Origin: JAIQFL01 sp035295745
GTDB taxonomy: Bacteria; Acidobacteriota; Terriglobia; Bryobacterales; Bryobacteraceae
DNA length: 64,000 nt
Direction: 5' to 3'
NCBI GenBank assembly: GCA_035295745.1
Contig: DATGIL010000032.1
Coordinates: 62,001 to 126,000 of the forward strand
The notes beneath the pieces are model-generated. The model searched no databases and was not told the origin of the DNA. It saw nothing but the letters and a program-made list of their open reading frames with translations. The position numbers and the translations under genes were made by a program. This document shows, in pieces, positions 1 through 8,735 of the stretch (positions within the stretch are counted from its first letter, which is position 1; the number at the start of each line of letters is the position of its first letter).

Positions 1-572
1 CAGAAGGCCAGAAAATCGTCCACTTCGCCGGCATTTCCCTCCATCTTCACCATCTGCACCACTACCTGCAGGCGGGAGCCGCGCTCGTGCTTCATGCGGG
101 CGAAACGCACGAAATTTTCGCGGACTTTTTCGAATTTCGCGCCCTTGCGGTAAAACTCGAATGTCTCCTTCCTGGCGCCGTCAAAGCTGAGGGTCAGTTG
201 TTCCAGTGGCGAATCGAGCACCCGCGCCGAAACACGCTCGTCGAGAAAGGTGCCGTTGGTTGAAAGCAGGGACGAGATGCTGTGACGGTGGCAAAATTCG
301 ATTCTCTCGAAGATGTGCGGGTCCATGAAGGGCTCGCCCAGGCCGATCAGCATCATGTGTTCCGCGGTCGACCCAGATTGAGTGACAAGACGTTCGAAGG
401 CCTCATCCGTCATATCGGCTTTAGGTTGCTTATGTGTTTCCCGCGGGCACATCGGACAGTAGAGGTTGCACTTCGCCGTCGTTTCGACGATATACTCCAC
501 CGGCAACGCCGCCAGCCTGGCCTGGCCCGTCAGATATCCCCAGAGAAGTTTCGCCCGGTTCCAGGCCCTCAT
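1..572 (-). CDS. Radical SAM protein, partial (C-terminus off the left edge)
   Basis: About 190 residues of a radical SAM enzyme read on the minus strand. I chose the ATG at 572, which gives MRAWNRAKLLWGYLTG and then the cluster motif CNLYCPMC (CxxxCxxC), which binds the [4Fe-4S] centre that cleaves S-adenosylmethionine. A Gly-rich stretch follows (LIGLGEPFMDP), as is usual for radical SAM domains, then STNGTFLDE, also typical. The substrate cannot be told because the C-terminal part, where auxiliary clusters would sit, is outside the window. It may be a SPASM-type maturase or a nucleotide or lipid modifier. It is divergent from the photolyase gene, with 48 bases between the two starts. Confidence 0.85.
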   Translation of the reverse strand, partial: MRAWNRAKLLWGYLTGQARLAALPVEYIVETTAKCNLYCPMCPRETHKQPKADMTDEAFERLVTQSGSTAEHMMLIGLGEPFMDPHIFERIEFCHRHSISSLLSTNGTFLDERVSARVLDSPLEQLTLSFDGARKETFEFYRKGAKFEKVRENFVRFARMKHERGSRLQVVVQMVKMEGNAGEVDDFLAF

Positions 573-620
573 GTGTACATTTATTGTACCTGTGCGGCTC
601 GAAGGTGAATCTGATGATTC

Positions 621-1985
621 GTGGAACAACGCGTCCGCAAGCTCAACCGTTCCGATGTGCGCCTCGATGGCGAATACGTGCTCTATTGGCTCCGCTGGAA
701 CCGGCGAGTCGAATCGAACCATGCTTTGGCATTCGCAGCCGAACTGGCAAACCGGTTGAATCTCCCGTTGCTGGTCGTGGAGCCTCTCGATTGTGAGGAT
801 CCATACGCGTGCGACCGGCGGCATGCCTTCGTGCTGGAAGGAGTGGCGGAGACCGCGGCGCGCTTCGGCAAAATCGGCGCCGGATATCAATTCGCACTGT
901 CACGCCGGAAACACGAAGGCGGCCATGTGTTCGATCAAGCTGTGTCGAAGGCGGCGGTGGTGGTGACCGACGATTACCCTGAAACCATCGCCGGGCCGCA
1001 GCTCGAATTCCCAGTGCAGGCCTACGCCGTGGACTCCAGTTGCATCGTCCCGATGAGCTGCATTGAAGCCCGCTCCTACGCGGCCTACTCGATCCGGCCG
1101 AAGATCCATAAGCTGCTGCCGCAGTTCCTGAAGTCCCTGGCGCCGGTCAAACTCAAGCGGCGATTCTCCGTACGTGAGGCCGATCTTCCCGGCGGTCCCG
1201 CAGCGGCCCAGTCCTGCGAAATCGACCACGATGTACCGCCTTCCACCGCTTTCCGCGGGGGACGCCTGGAGGCGGAACGCTGTCTGGATCGATTCCTCGA
1301 AAAACGCCTGCGGCGATACTCGGCCGACAAGAATGAACCGGCGGCCCACGTCACATCCGACCTCAGCCCATACCTGCACTTCGGCTTCATCTCCTCGCTG
1401 GAAGTGGCGTTGGCGGTGCGCGAATATGCCAAGGAACACAAGGTGGTTGCCGACGAGTTTCTGGAGGAGTTGATCGTCCGGCGGGAACTCGCGTTCAACT
1501 TTGTGCGTTATGCCAAGAAGGTGGATAGCCTTGACGAATTGCCGGAGTGGGTGCGGACGACGCTCAACAAGCACCGCTCCGACCCGCGGGATCCGGTGTA
1601 CACCCGCGAACAATTCGAGAGCGCGGCAACGTGCGATGATTTATGGAACGCCACCCAACAAGAACTTTTGCTTCGCGGGAAGATTCACGGCTACTACCGG
1701 ATGTATTGGGGAAAGAAGATTGTGGAATGGTCTGCGACTCCGGAAGAAGCGCTGGCCACGATGATTCACCTGCATGACCGCTACGCTCTCGATGGCCAGG
1801 ACCCAAACACCTATGGCAACATCCTATGGTGCTTCGGCCTGCATGATCGTCCCTGGAACGAGCGCCCGGTGTTCGGCACTGTACGGTGGATGTCGCGTGG
1901 CGGAATGGATCGCAAGACTGACGTGAAGGCTTACATCGCAGAGATTGCTTATTTGAAGCGCACAGGCAAGGAATTGAACCAGTGA
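621..1985 (+). CDS. phr: Class II CPD deoxyribodipyrimidine photolyase
   Basis: A 454-residue FAD enzyme that uses light to split cyclobutane pyrimidine dimers. The C-terminal FAD-binding half is diagnostic of class II: YLHFGFISSLEVAL, VRRELAFNFVRY, MYWGKKIVEWS, then DPNTYGNILWCFGLHDRPW and RPVFGTVRWMSRGG. The N-terminal alpha/beta antenna domain (about residues 15-190) includes ALAFAAELANRLNLPLLVVE. The start is a GTG. The stop overlaps the ATG of the following epimerase gene by 4 bases, so the two are translationally coupled. Full length for the family, with no visible defect. Confidence 0.93.
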   Translation: MEQRVRKLNRSDVRLDGEYVLYWLRWNRRVESNHALAFAAELANRLNLPLLVVEPLDCEDPYACDRRHAFVLEGVAETAARFGKIGAGYQFALSRRKHEGGHVFDQAVSKAAVVVTDDYPETIAGPQLEFPVQAYAVDSSCIVPMSCIEARSYAAYSIRPKIHKLLPQFLKSLAPVKLKRRFSVREADLPGGPAAAQSCEIDHDVPPSTAFRGGRLEAERCLDRFLEKRLRRYSADKNEPAAHVTSDLSPYLHFGFISSLEVALAVREYAKEHKVVADEFLEELIVRRELAFNFVRYAKKVDSLDELPEWVRTTLNKHRSDPRDPVYTREQFESAATCDDLWNATQQELLLRGKIHGYYRMYWGKKIVEWSATPEEALATMIHLHDRYALDGQDPNTYGNILWCFGLHDRPWNERPVFGTVRWMSRGGMDRKTDVKAYIAEIAYLKRTGKELNQ

Positions 1986-2878
1986 AACTTACGATCTCAG
2001 GGGCAACCGGATTAATTGGCCGGCGGCTGATGAAATCCCTCTCTGTCGGCAGCAATACAATGACCGTACTCAGCCGCCATGCGGGCGCCAATATGCCCGC
2101 GGGGGTCCGCCTGGCAGTGTGGGATCCACCGAAGGGCGAACCACCTGCAGACAGTCTGCGCGATGCCGACGCGGTGATCCACCTTGCCGGCGAGCCGGTG
2201 GCGCAACGCTGGTCGGCGGACGTGAAGCAGCGGATCCGTGACAGCCGGGTCCTGGGAACCCGGAATCTGGTGCAGGCATTGTCGAAACTGCCGAACCCCC
2301 CGAAGACCTTGATCTGCGCTTCCGCGGTGGGATATTACGGGTCGCGCGGCGATGAGACGCTGGTAGAAACGTCGGCGCCGGGGACGGGCTACCTCGCGGA
2401 GGTTTGCACCGCGTGGGAGAACGAAGCGATGGCCGCGGAACCGCTCGGCATCCGGCTGGTCCGCATCCGGACCGGGATCGTGCTGGATGCAAGGGGCGGC
2501 GCGCTACAGCGGATGCTGCCGCCCTTCAAGATGGGCGTGGGCGGCAAGCTGGGCAATGGCAAGCAGTGGATGCCTTGGATTCACATTCAGGATTTAGTGG
2601 GATTGATTCAATTCGCGCTGATGCCTCCGATGCGAGGCCCGGTCAATGGCGTCGCGCCTTATCCGGTGATCAATGCCGACTTCACCAAGGCATTGGCGGC
2701 CGCGGTGAAGCGTCCAGCACTTTTTCCCGTGCCAGGTTTCGCATTGAAACTGCTGTTCGGGGAAATGTCGGAGGTTTTACTGGCCAGCCAGCGAGCACTT
2801 CCCAAAGAAGCCGAAGCGGCGGGATTTCGCTTCAAATATGCGCAATTGGGCCCCGCTCTTGCCGATCTTCTGAAGTGA
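1982..2878 (+). CDS. TIGR01777-family NAD(P)-dependent epimerase (YfcH/SulA-like)
   Basis: A 298-residue short-chain epimerase-like protein. The N-terminus has the Rossmann motif ISGATGLIGRRL, followed by VIHLAGEPVAQRWS and SAVGYYGSRGDE (YG at the catalytic tyrosine position), all typical of the YfcH branch. The C-terminal DUF1731-like segment includes LLFGEMSEVLLASQRALP and ends GFRFKYAQLGPALADLL. The substrate of this family is unknown. The gene starts inside the photolyase stop codon (ATGA), so it is expressed with the photolyase. The pairing with a photolyase suggests a stress or repair regulon, but that is inference. Confidence 0.9.
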   Translation: MKLTISGATGLIGRRLMKSLSVGSNTMTVLSRHAGANMPAGVRLAVWDPPKGEPPADSLRDADAVIHLAGEPVAQRWSADVKQRIRDSRVLGTRNLVQALSKLPNPPKTLICASAVGYYGSRGDETLVETSAPGTGYLAEVCTAWENEAMAAEPLGIRLVRIRTGIVLDARGGALQRMLPPFKMGVGGKLGNGKQWMPWIHIQDLVGLIQFALMPPMRGPVNGVAPYPVINADFTKALAAAVKRPALFPVPGFALKLLFGEMSEVLLASQRALPKEAEAAGFRFKYAQLGPALADLLK

Positions 2879-2945
2879 CGTGGCGCGAACACTCTTGTTC
2901 GCCGTCTCGACACTCATTGTCGAGACTTTTCAGGCGTGCACTCAG
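2879..2945 (+). repeat. Dispersed palindromic repeat, family B (left arm)
   Basis: Begins directly after the epimerase stop with a GTGGCGCGAACACTCTTGTT-type block, followed by a TCGACACTCATTGTCGA palindrome. Related copies lie at 3000-3052 (inverted), 11269-11335, 14595-14657 and 27447-27608. With the inverted copy at 3000-3052 it brackets about 55 bases between the converging epimerase and nitrilase genes. Confidence 0.75.
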
Positions 2946-2999
2946 CCGGTTGTCCCGTCCCGCAACTCCCGGGGCGCGAGCGAATACCCAGACGCGATG

Positions 3000-3052
3000 A
3001 AAAACGTCGACATGCGCGTCGACGCGGCGAACACTCTTGTTCGCGCCACATC
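3000..3052 (-). repeat. Dispersed palindromic repeat, family B (inverted right arm)
   Basis: The reverse complement reads GTGGCGCGAACAAGAGTGTT, then a GTCGAC-centred palindrome, matching the 2879-2945 copy. It ends 4 bases before the nitrilase stop. The two arms could form a long hairpin in transcripts from either side and may act as a bidirectional terminator or a 3'-end stabiliser. Confidence 0.75.
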
Positions 3053-3056
3053 AAAA

Positions 3057-3842
3057 TCAGTATTTGCAACGAGCAGCCAGCAGACCTGTGGCCTCGTTCA
3101 GATCGAGGTCCGCGATCAACACGCCGTGTTGGCCGTAAGGCTGACACACCAGCAGAGTCCCATCCGGCCGCACCACCGCGGACGTGGTTGGAGAGACTTC
3201 ACTGGCGCAGTTGGCGCTCGCCAGATAGCACGTGTTCTCGGCGGCACGGCAGAGCAGGGCCTTCTCGTGGAAAGTATTCGCCGGATCGGCGAAGCTGCGG
3301 GGCCGGTAACTGCCCGCCTCTGCGATGTGGAAGTGCGGATGAAACACGACCTGCGCTCCCCGCCTGGCTGACCATCGGACCGTTTCCGGATAACGCCAGC
3401 CCTCATGGCAGATCGCAATTCCGAAAGTAAGCGGACCGGTCTGAAAGATCCGCCGGTCGGTACCAGGACTGTAAGTGCCCTCCTCGGAGGGATCGATCTG
3501 CACCTTGTCCTGCCAGCCATCGATCGTTCCATCGCGACGGATTACCAGTGCTGTCGCAATCACGGCGCCATCCACGATGCGTTCGGTGCCCAAAACCACG
3601 GCAATATTTCCTGCCCCTGCGGCGCCGGCGATCTGGCTCCAGGCTCGCTCCAGGAATGCCGTATCCGGCGGTGGGATCGACTGGCCCAATCCCCTGTATC
3701 CCGGCACGAAGCACTCCGGAAAGCAGATGATGCCAGCACCTTCGCGGGATGCCTGAGCAATTGCGTCCTCAGCCAGGCGCACCGAATCGCCGGGAGTGGC
3801 GGGAGAACGAAGATTGGCTAGCGCTATGCGAAACGTGTTCAT
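3057..3842 (-). CDS. Carbon-nitrogen hydrolase (nitrilase superfamily)
   Basis: A 261-residue amidohydrolase of the nitrilase superfamily. The Glu-Lys-Cys triad is visible: Glu in IICFPECFVPGY, Lys in WQDKVQID, Cys in IAICHEGWRYP. A later FHPHFH segment and the C-terminal DLDLNEATG strand fit the fold. I prefer the ATG at 3842 (MNTFRIALANLR) over an ATG seven codons upstream, because family members begin just before the first beta strand. The substrate is not predictable; it could be an omega-amidase, a carbamoyl hydrolase or a stand-alone nitrilase. It is divergent from the histidine kinase gene and converges on the family B repeat pair. Confidence 0.88.
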   Translation of the reverse strand: MNTFRIALANLRSPATPGDSVRLAEDAIAQASREGAGIICFPECFVPGYRGLGQSIPPPDTAFLERAWSQIAGAAGAGNIAVVLGTERIVDGAVIATALVIRRDGTIDGWQDKVQIDPSEEGTYSPGTDRRIFQTGPLTFGIAICHEGWRYPETVRWSARRGAQVVFHPHFHIAEAGSYRPRSFADPANTFHEKALLCRAAENTCYLASANCASEVSPTTSAVVRPDGTLLVCQPYGQHGVLIADLDLNEATGLLAARCKY

Positions 3843-3936
3843 GACTTTCCCATTTTGACGCACGTTGTTGGTCCGGTTGGAAGATTCAACACCGCGAATC
3901 GCCCCATCGTGTTACACGTATGAAACGGGAGCATCC

Positions 3937-5670
3937 GTGGTCGAATTCTTCAGCAAGCTTCTCAGCAGTGACTTCATGCCGCACAAGATGTGCTTTCTGG
4001 AGAACCAGACCGTCCTCTGGCTCAGCGTAACTTCCGACGGACTCATCGCCCTGGCCTACTATCTGATTCCTTTCCTGCTGTTCTACTTCTCGCGCAAGCG
4101 CCGCGACGTCGGCTTCCACTGGATCTTCGTGGCGTTTGGAGTGTTCATCCTGGCGTGCGGCACTAGCCATCTCCTGGGCGTGGTCACAGTCTGGAACCCG
4201 GTGTATCGGCTGGAGTCTACGGTCAAGGCGATTACCGGAATCGCGTCCATCGGAACCTTCCTTCTGTTTTGCCGGATCATGCCCGGCCTGGTCCGCATCC
4301 CCAGCCCCGCGCAACTCGAGGCCGAAATCGAGGAACGTCGCGCTGCCGAGGCGGAGATCCTCCAGATCAATACCGAGCTCGAGGGACGCGTGGCGGGCCG
4401 AACCGCGGAGTTAGTGGAGAGCGAATCCATGTACCGAAAACTCGCGGAGGAGAAGGAACTGGCGGCAGAGTCGCTGGCAGCGGCAAACGTGGAGTTACAG
4501 CGCGAAATGAAACGGCGCCAGGACGTGGAGGGGCAACTGTTGCAGGCGCAAAAGATGGAAGCCATCGGCCGGCTCGCTGGCGGTATCGCTCACGACTTCA
4601 ACAATCTGCTGACGGTGATCCTCGGCTATAACGAAATGCTGCGGGAACACGTCCGGGAGGATGCGGTGGCCTTCGATTACACACTGGAAGTCCTCCAGGC
4701 GGGCGAGAGAGCCTCTGCGCTCACCAATCAGCTGCTGGCCTTCAGCCGGCGCCAGGTTTCGATACCGCGTGTGATCGATCTCAACGACCTTGTACAGAAT
4801 ATCGATAAGATGTTACGCCGCATTATCGGAGAAGATATCGACTTGCATCTGAAGCTGGCCGATGGGCTGTCGTCCGTGACTGTAGACCCGTCGCACATTG
4901 ACCAGGTGATCATGAATCTCGCGGTCAATTCGCGCGATGCGATGCCGGACGGCGGTGCGTTGACCATCGAAACCGCCAACGTGGAGATGACCGAAGAGTA
5001 TGCGGGATCTCACCTGGGGATCGCACCCGGCCCGTACGTAATGCTCGCGGTAAGCGACACAGGCACGGGGATGGACGAAGCTACCAAGTCGCGGATTTTC
5101 GAGCCTTTCTTCACTACCAAAGAAAAGGGCAAGGGCACGGGTCTGGGCCTCTCCATCGTTTACGGCATCGTCAAGCAGAGTGGTGGAGAAGTCATGGTTT
5201 ACAGTGAGCCGGGGCACGGAACAGCCTTCAAGATCTATTTTCCGGTTGTTGCGGAAGCGGCTGGCGAAATCACGGGCCCGGTGGAAGCGGCACCAGTGGC
5301 GGGTACGGAAACCATCCTGCTGGTGGAGGACGAACACCAGGTCCGCGGCCTGACGCGCTCCATGCTGATGCGGCATGGCTATCGCATTTTGGACGCCAGT
5401 TCGGGACCCGAAGCGCTGGCGCTGGTAAGCGATATGGATATATCGATCGATCTTATACTCACCGACATTGTGATGCCGCAAATGAATGGGCTGGAGTTGG
5501 CGCAACAGATCACAGCCGCGCGGCCGGGAATCAAGGTGCTGTTCATGTCGGGATATACCGATGACGCCGTGGTGCGGCAGGGATTCCTCAAGGCGGAAAC
5601 GCCGTTCATCCAAAAACCCTTCACCTCGGCCACACTGCAGGCGAAGGTGCGCGAGGCGCTGGGCGGGTAG
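3937..5670 (+). CDS. Hybrid histidine kinase with ethylene-receptor-like N-terminal sensor
   Basis: A 577-residue membrane sensor. Residues about 25-115 form three hydrophobic helices with DGLIALAYYLIPF and FILACGTSHLL, the pattern of the copper-binding ethylene domain of plant ETR1 and cyanobacterial Etr1. A coiled coil follows (about 120-200), then the HisKA box with His about 219 (GGIAHDFNNLL), the HATPase_c domain (NLAVNSRDAMP, DTGTGMDE, GTGLGLSIVYG), and a C-terminal receiver with acceptor Asp about 510 (LTDIVMPQMNG) and conserved Lys (QKPF). The likely start is GTG 3937, with GGGAG seven bases upstream. An in-frame ATG or TTG extension to 3865 is possible but adds no recognisable sequence. 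No GAF or PAS domain is present. Confidence 0.9.
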   Translation: MVEFFSKLLSSDFMPHKMCFLENQTVLWLSVTSDGLIALAYYLIPFLLFYFSRKRRDVGFHWIFVAFGVFILACGTSHLLGVVTVWNPVYRLESTVKAITGIASIGTFLLFCRIMPGLVRIPSPAQLEAEIEERRAAEAEILQINTELEGRVAGRTAELVESESMYRKLAEEKELAAESLAAANVELQREMKRRQDVEGQLLQAQKMEAIGRLAGGIAHDFNNLLTVILGYNEMLREHVREDAVAFDYTLEVLQAGERASALTNQLLAFSRRQVSIPRVIDLNDLVQNIDKMLRRIIGEDIDLHLKLADGLSSVTVDPSHIDQVIMNLAVNSRDAMPDGGALTIETANVEMTEEYAGSHLGIAPGPYVMLAVSDTGTGMDEATKSRIFEPFFTTKEKGKGTGLGLSIVYGIVKQSGGEVMVYSEPGHGTAFKIYFPVVAEAAGEITGPVEAAPVAGTETILLVEDEHQVRGLTRSMLMRHGYRILDASSGPEALALVSDMDISIDLILTDIVMPQMNGLELAQQITAARPGIKVLFMSGYTDDAVVRQGFLKAETPFIQKPFTSATLQAKVREALGG

Positions 5671-6030
5671 GCGCTCGTCAGCGTCTTGCGAGCCCGCGAC
5701 CGTGAGGGAGCGTCTCCCCTCTGATTACCGATCATTTTGCTCACGCGCACAACTCGTCGCGTCTTGCGTGCCGCGACCGTGAGGGAGCGTCTCCCCCTCT
5801 GATTACCGATCGCTTGCTGACGCGCGCAGCTCGTCAGCGTCTTGCGAGCCGCGACCGTGAGGGAGCGTCTTCCCCCTCTGATTACCGATCACTTGCTGAC
5901 GCGCGCAGCTCGTCAGCGTCTTGCGAGCCGCGACCGTAAGGGAGCGTCTTCCCCCTCTGATTACCGATCGCTTGCTGACGCGCGCGGCTCGTCAGCGTTA
6001 CGAGCCGCGATCGTGAGCCTGAGGGAGTGT
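5671..6030. repeat. Five tandem copies of dispersed palindromic repeat family A
   Basis: CTCGTCAGCG-type units start near 5673, 5753, 5830, 5909 and 5988, a period of 77-80 bases. Each unit has a hairpin (GCGGCTCGTCAGCG against CTTGCGAGCCGCG), a fixed tail GACCGTGAGGGAGCGTCT and a linker CTCTGATTACCGATC. The last copy lacks part of the right side. Single or paired relatives occur at 12536-12737, 23815-23850 and 47705-47890. There are no unique spacers, so this is a REP/BIME-like array and not CRISPR. It fills the gap between the kinase and PhyH genes. Confidence 0.88.
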
Positions 6031-6063
6031 CGCCCGTGCTGCGCTATCGTGGAATCAACTGCC

Positions 6064-6831
6064 ATGCTGACTGATTCCGATCGCCAACAACTCGACCGGG
6101 AGGGCTTCCTGGTGCTGCCGGGATTGATGAGCCCGGAACTGCTCGCGGCCCTTCGTCGCCGTGTGGACGAACTGTTCGAGCAGGAGGGCGCTCAGGCCGG
6201 CTCCGAATTCAAGCAGGAGCCTGGAGCGCGTCGTCTGGCGAACCTGGTGAACAAGGGCCGCGTCTTTGAAGACGTGATCCTCACGGCGCCGGTGCTCGAC
6301 GCGATGGCGCACCTGCTCGGGCCCAAGTTCAAATTGAGCAGTTTGAATGTGCGCTCGACCGATCCCCACAGTCCGTCGGACCAGCCTTTGCACGTGGACA
6401 GCGGCGCAGTCCCCGATGGCCAGGGATACTGGGTGGCGAATTCGGTGTGGATGCTGGATGACTTCACGCCGGAAAACGGCGCCACGCGCATCGTCCCTGG
6501 ATCGCATCTGTGGCAGCAGGCCCCGCCGCCCGGAATGTACGAGGCCCATCCGCAGCAGCAGCTCGTCCTCGGAAAAGCCGGCACCGTGGTGGTGATGAAC
6601 GCGCACATGTGGCATGGGGGGACCGCCAATCGCACCGCGGCTCCGCGGCGCGCCATGCATGTCTATTACACGCGCTGGGACAAGCCGCAGCAGCAGTATC
6701 AAAAGGCGCTGTTGAGTGCCGAGGTGCAGGCGGGATTGAACGCGGCAGCGCGCCGCATTCTGGCGCTCGACGATCCGCTCAATGACGAACTCAGCGCAAC
6801 TGGAAGCGGCGTCAGCGGGTTCATGAAGTAG
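6064..6831 (+). CDS. Phytanoyl-CoA dioxygenase (PhyH) family protein
   Basis: A 255-residue non-haem Fe(II)/2-oxoglutarate-dependent oxygenase. The metal ligands are visible: the HxD pair in QPLHVDSGAVPDGQGYW and the distal His in NAHMWHGGTANRTA, followed by the Arg expected to hold 2-oxoglutarate (PRRAMHVYY). FTPENGATRIVPGSHLW is the classic PhyH core. The N-terminus LDREGFLVLPGLMSPELLAAL is the normal PhyH opening, so the start is ATG 6064. A longer in-frame reading from 5842 only translates the upstream repeat array. The substrate is unknown. Confidence 0.9.
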   Translation: MLTDSDRQQLDREGFLVLPGLMSPELLAALRRRVDELFEQEGAQAGSEFKQEPGARRLANLVNKGRVFEDVILTAPVLDAMAHLLGPKFKLSSLNVRSTDPHSPSDQPLHVDSGAVPDGQGYWVANSVWMLDDFTPENGATRIVPGSHLWQQAPPPGMYEAHPQQQLVLGKAGTVVVMNAHMWHGGTANRTAAPRRAMHVYYTRWDKPQQQYQKALLSAEVQAGLNAAARRILALDDPLNDELSATGSGVSGFMK

Positions 6832-6855
6832 CGTCAATCATCCGCTGGGGGCAAT

Positions 6856-8412
6856 TTGCGAACGACTCTGAGGGTTGTACTGGCAATTACGTTCGGCTTG
6901 ACCGCCCATGCCCAACACGGCCAGCACGGCCCCTCGCCCACCCGCTTCCGCCCATGGAGCGGCTTCGGCGGCAATGCGCAACACACCGCGCTCTCGCCCG
7001 TGCGATCGCAGAGCTTCCAACAGATTCGCTGGCAGACGCCCGTCGACCTACAGGTTCAATATGTGGCGGGCGAGCTAGTGATCCATTACGGCTCGCCGTT
7101 GGTGACGGCGGGCAACACCGTGATCATTCCGGTGAAGACCGGCGCCGATGGCGGCTTCCGCGTGGAAGCCCATGCGGCCCGCGACGGCGCGCTCAAGTGG
7201 AGCGCCTCAACCGACTACGTGCTCCCGCCCCACAATTGGATCCTCGAGTTCGGCACCGTCCTGGCTCGTGGGAATCGCCTGTATTATCCGGGGGCGGGTG
7301 GCACCGTTTACTACCGCGACTGTCCGGATGCGGCCAGCGGGCTGCAAGGACAGATCGCGTTCTACGGAATCTCCAATTACAACGCCTCACATGCAGCGTA
7401 CGACAATGCCGTGATGATCAACACGCCGATCACGGCGGACGAATCCGGGAATCTCTACTTCGGGTTCGTGGTCACCGGCGAGACGCCATTGGGCCTCGCC
7501 GGGGGCATCGCGCGCATCGGTGCCGATGGCGCGGGCACATGGGTCTCCGCCGCGCAGGCCGCCTCCGACTCTTCCATTGCCCAGGTGGTCCACAACTGCG
7601 CTCCGGCGGTGAGCGCCGACGGCCAGACGATCTACGTCGCCGTGAATGACCCGGACAACGCCGGCTATCTGCTGGCCCTGAACGCTGCCACCTTGGCGAC
7701 GGTGAGTCGCGTACGGCTGAAGGACCCCGCCACGCTGGATGATGCGACGCTCCTCAATGACGGCACCGCGTCGCCGATGGTGGGATGGGATGGCGAGGTG
7801 TACTACGGCGTCCTCGAATCGGCCGATGAGAACCATGACCGCGGCTGGCTCCTGCACTTCGACGCGGCACTGAAGCAATCCAAGACTCCTGGAGCGTTCG
7901 GATGGGACGATACGCCATCGCTGGTCCCATCCAGCATGGTGCCGAGCTACACCGGCTCCTCCACGTATCTGCTGATGACCAAGTTCAACAACTACATAGA
8001 GGACGGAGGCGACGGCTACAACCGCGTCGCGGTGCTCGATCCCAACGACAGCGAAGCCGATCCGATTACCGGGGTCACCGTGATGCGCGAAGTCCTGACA
8101 ATCGCCGATGCCACTCCCGACGGATCGCCGCCGGCAGTGAAGGAGTGGTGCATCAATTCCGCGGCTGTCGACCCGCAGGGCCATTCGGTGATTGTCAACA
8201 ACGAAGACGGACACCTCTACCGATGGGATCTGATCACAAACGCGTTCACCGAAACGCTGGCGCTCACCGGCGGCGTTCCGGAGGCTTATACTCCCACGGT
8301 GATCGGACCGGACGGAACCGTGTACGCGATCAACAACGGCTCTCTTTACGCTATTGGCGATGCGGAGGACCGAAGCCAAAACATCCATACCGAACCGGGG
8401 CGAAATCGTTAG
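6856..8412 (+). CDS. Exported PQQ/BamB-like beta-propeller protein
   Basis: A 518-residue protein with a signal peptide (MRTTLRVVLAITFGLTAHAQ) from a TTG start. The body shows repeated propeller-blade signatures such as ITADESGNLYFGFVVTG, PAVSADGQTIYVAVND and PTVIGPDGTVYAINNGSLYA, as in PQQ-repeat or BamB-like proteins. No catalytic PQQ-dehydrogenase residues stand out, so a structural, binding or scaffold role in the periplasm is as likely as an enzymatic one. It begins 24 bases after the PhyH stop and may be cotranscribed with it. Confidence 0.75.
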   Translation: MRTTLRVVLAITFGLTAHAQHGQHGPSPTRFRPWSGFGGNAQHTALSPVRSQSFQQIRWQTPVDLQVQYVAGELVIHYGSPLVTAGNTVIIPVKTGADGGFRVEAHAARDGALKWSASTDYVLPPHNWILEFGTVLARGNRLYYPGAGGTVYYRDCPDAASGLQGQIAFYGISNYNASHAAYDNAVMINTPITADESGNLYFGFVVTGETPLGLAGGIARIGADGAGTWVSAAQAASDSSIAQVVHNCAPAVSADGQTIYVAVNDPDNAGYLLALNAATLATVSRVRLKDPATLDDATLLNDGTASPMVGWDGEVYYGVLESADENHDRGWLLHFDAALKQSKTPGAFGWDDTPSLVPSSMVPSYTGSSTYLLMTKFNNYIEDGGDGYNRVAVLDPNDSEADPITGVTVMREVLTIADATPDGSPPAVKEWCINSAAVDPQGHSVIVNNEDGHLYRWDLITNAFTETLALTGGVPEAYTPTVIGPDGTVYAINNGSLYAIGDAEDRSQNIHTEPGRNR

Positions 8413-8735
8413 GAAGTGGCACAGTTGCAACGGCCCGGCAGTTTGAGAGCCGCTGACAATCCGCCGCCATTCGGCTTTAGGTTTCTCAAGGATGGCGCCT
8501 ATCGCGCGCTCGTGAGCAAATCCGGACATCAGTGTTATCGGTGTTCATCGGGCTAATTGGAAGGTGTCCCACGATCATTTAAACGGTAACAGCGTGTTTT
8601 CTTTCCTGTCTCACATTGGGGGGGCACCCCGCGCCTCGCCCTCACACAATACCACTCGGACGACCCGCAGGCCCTTCCTGCCACAAGCAGGATGTGGTTC
8701 CGAAATCCGCGGCGGCCCCAGGTAAGATATGACTC
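8413..8735. other. Intergenic region before the ADOP permease
   Basis: No gene is supported in these 323 bases. At 8581-8597 there is an AAACGGTAACAGCG segment resembling the CGGTAAC blocks near the promoters at 15.7 and 23.9 kb, and near 8618-8636 a run of G followed by CACCCC that could fold as a small hairpin. No convincing -35/-10 pair was found. Confidence 0.4.

Noticed and set aside
5671..6030. CRISPR array
   Set aside because: The whole 77-80 base unit is repeated, there are no unique spacers, and no cas genes are nearby.
5842..6063. 74-codon N-terminal extension of the PhyH protein
   Set aside because: It translates the tandem palindromic repeats and has no counterpart in the family; ATG 6064 fits the PhyH opening.
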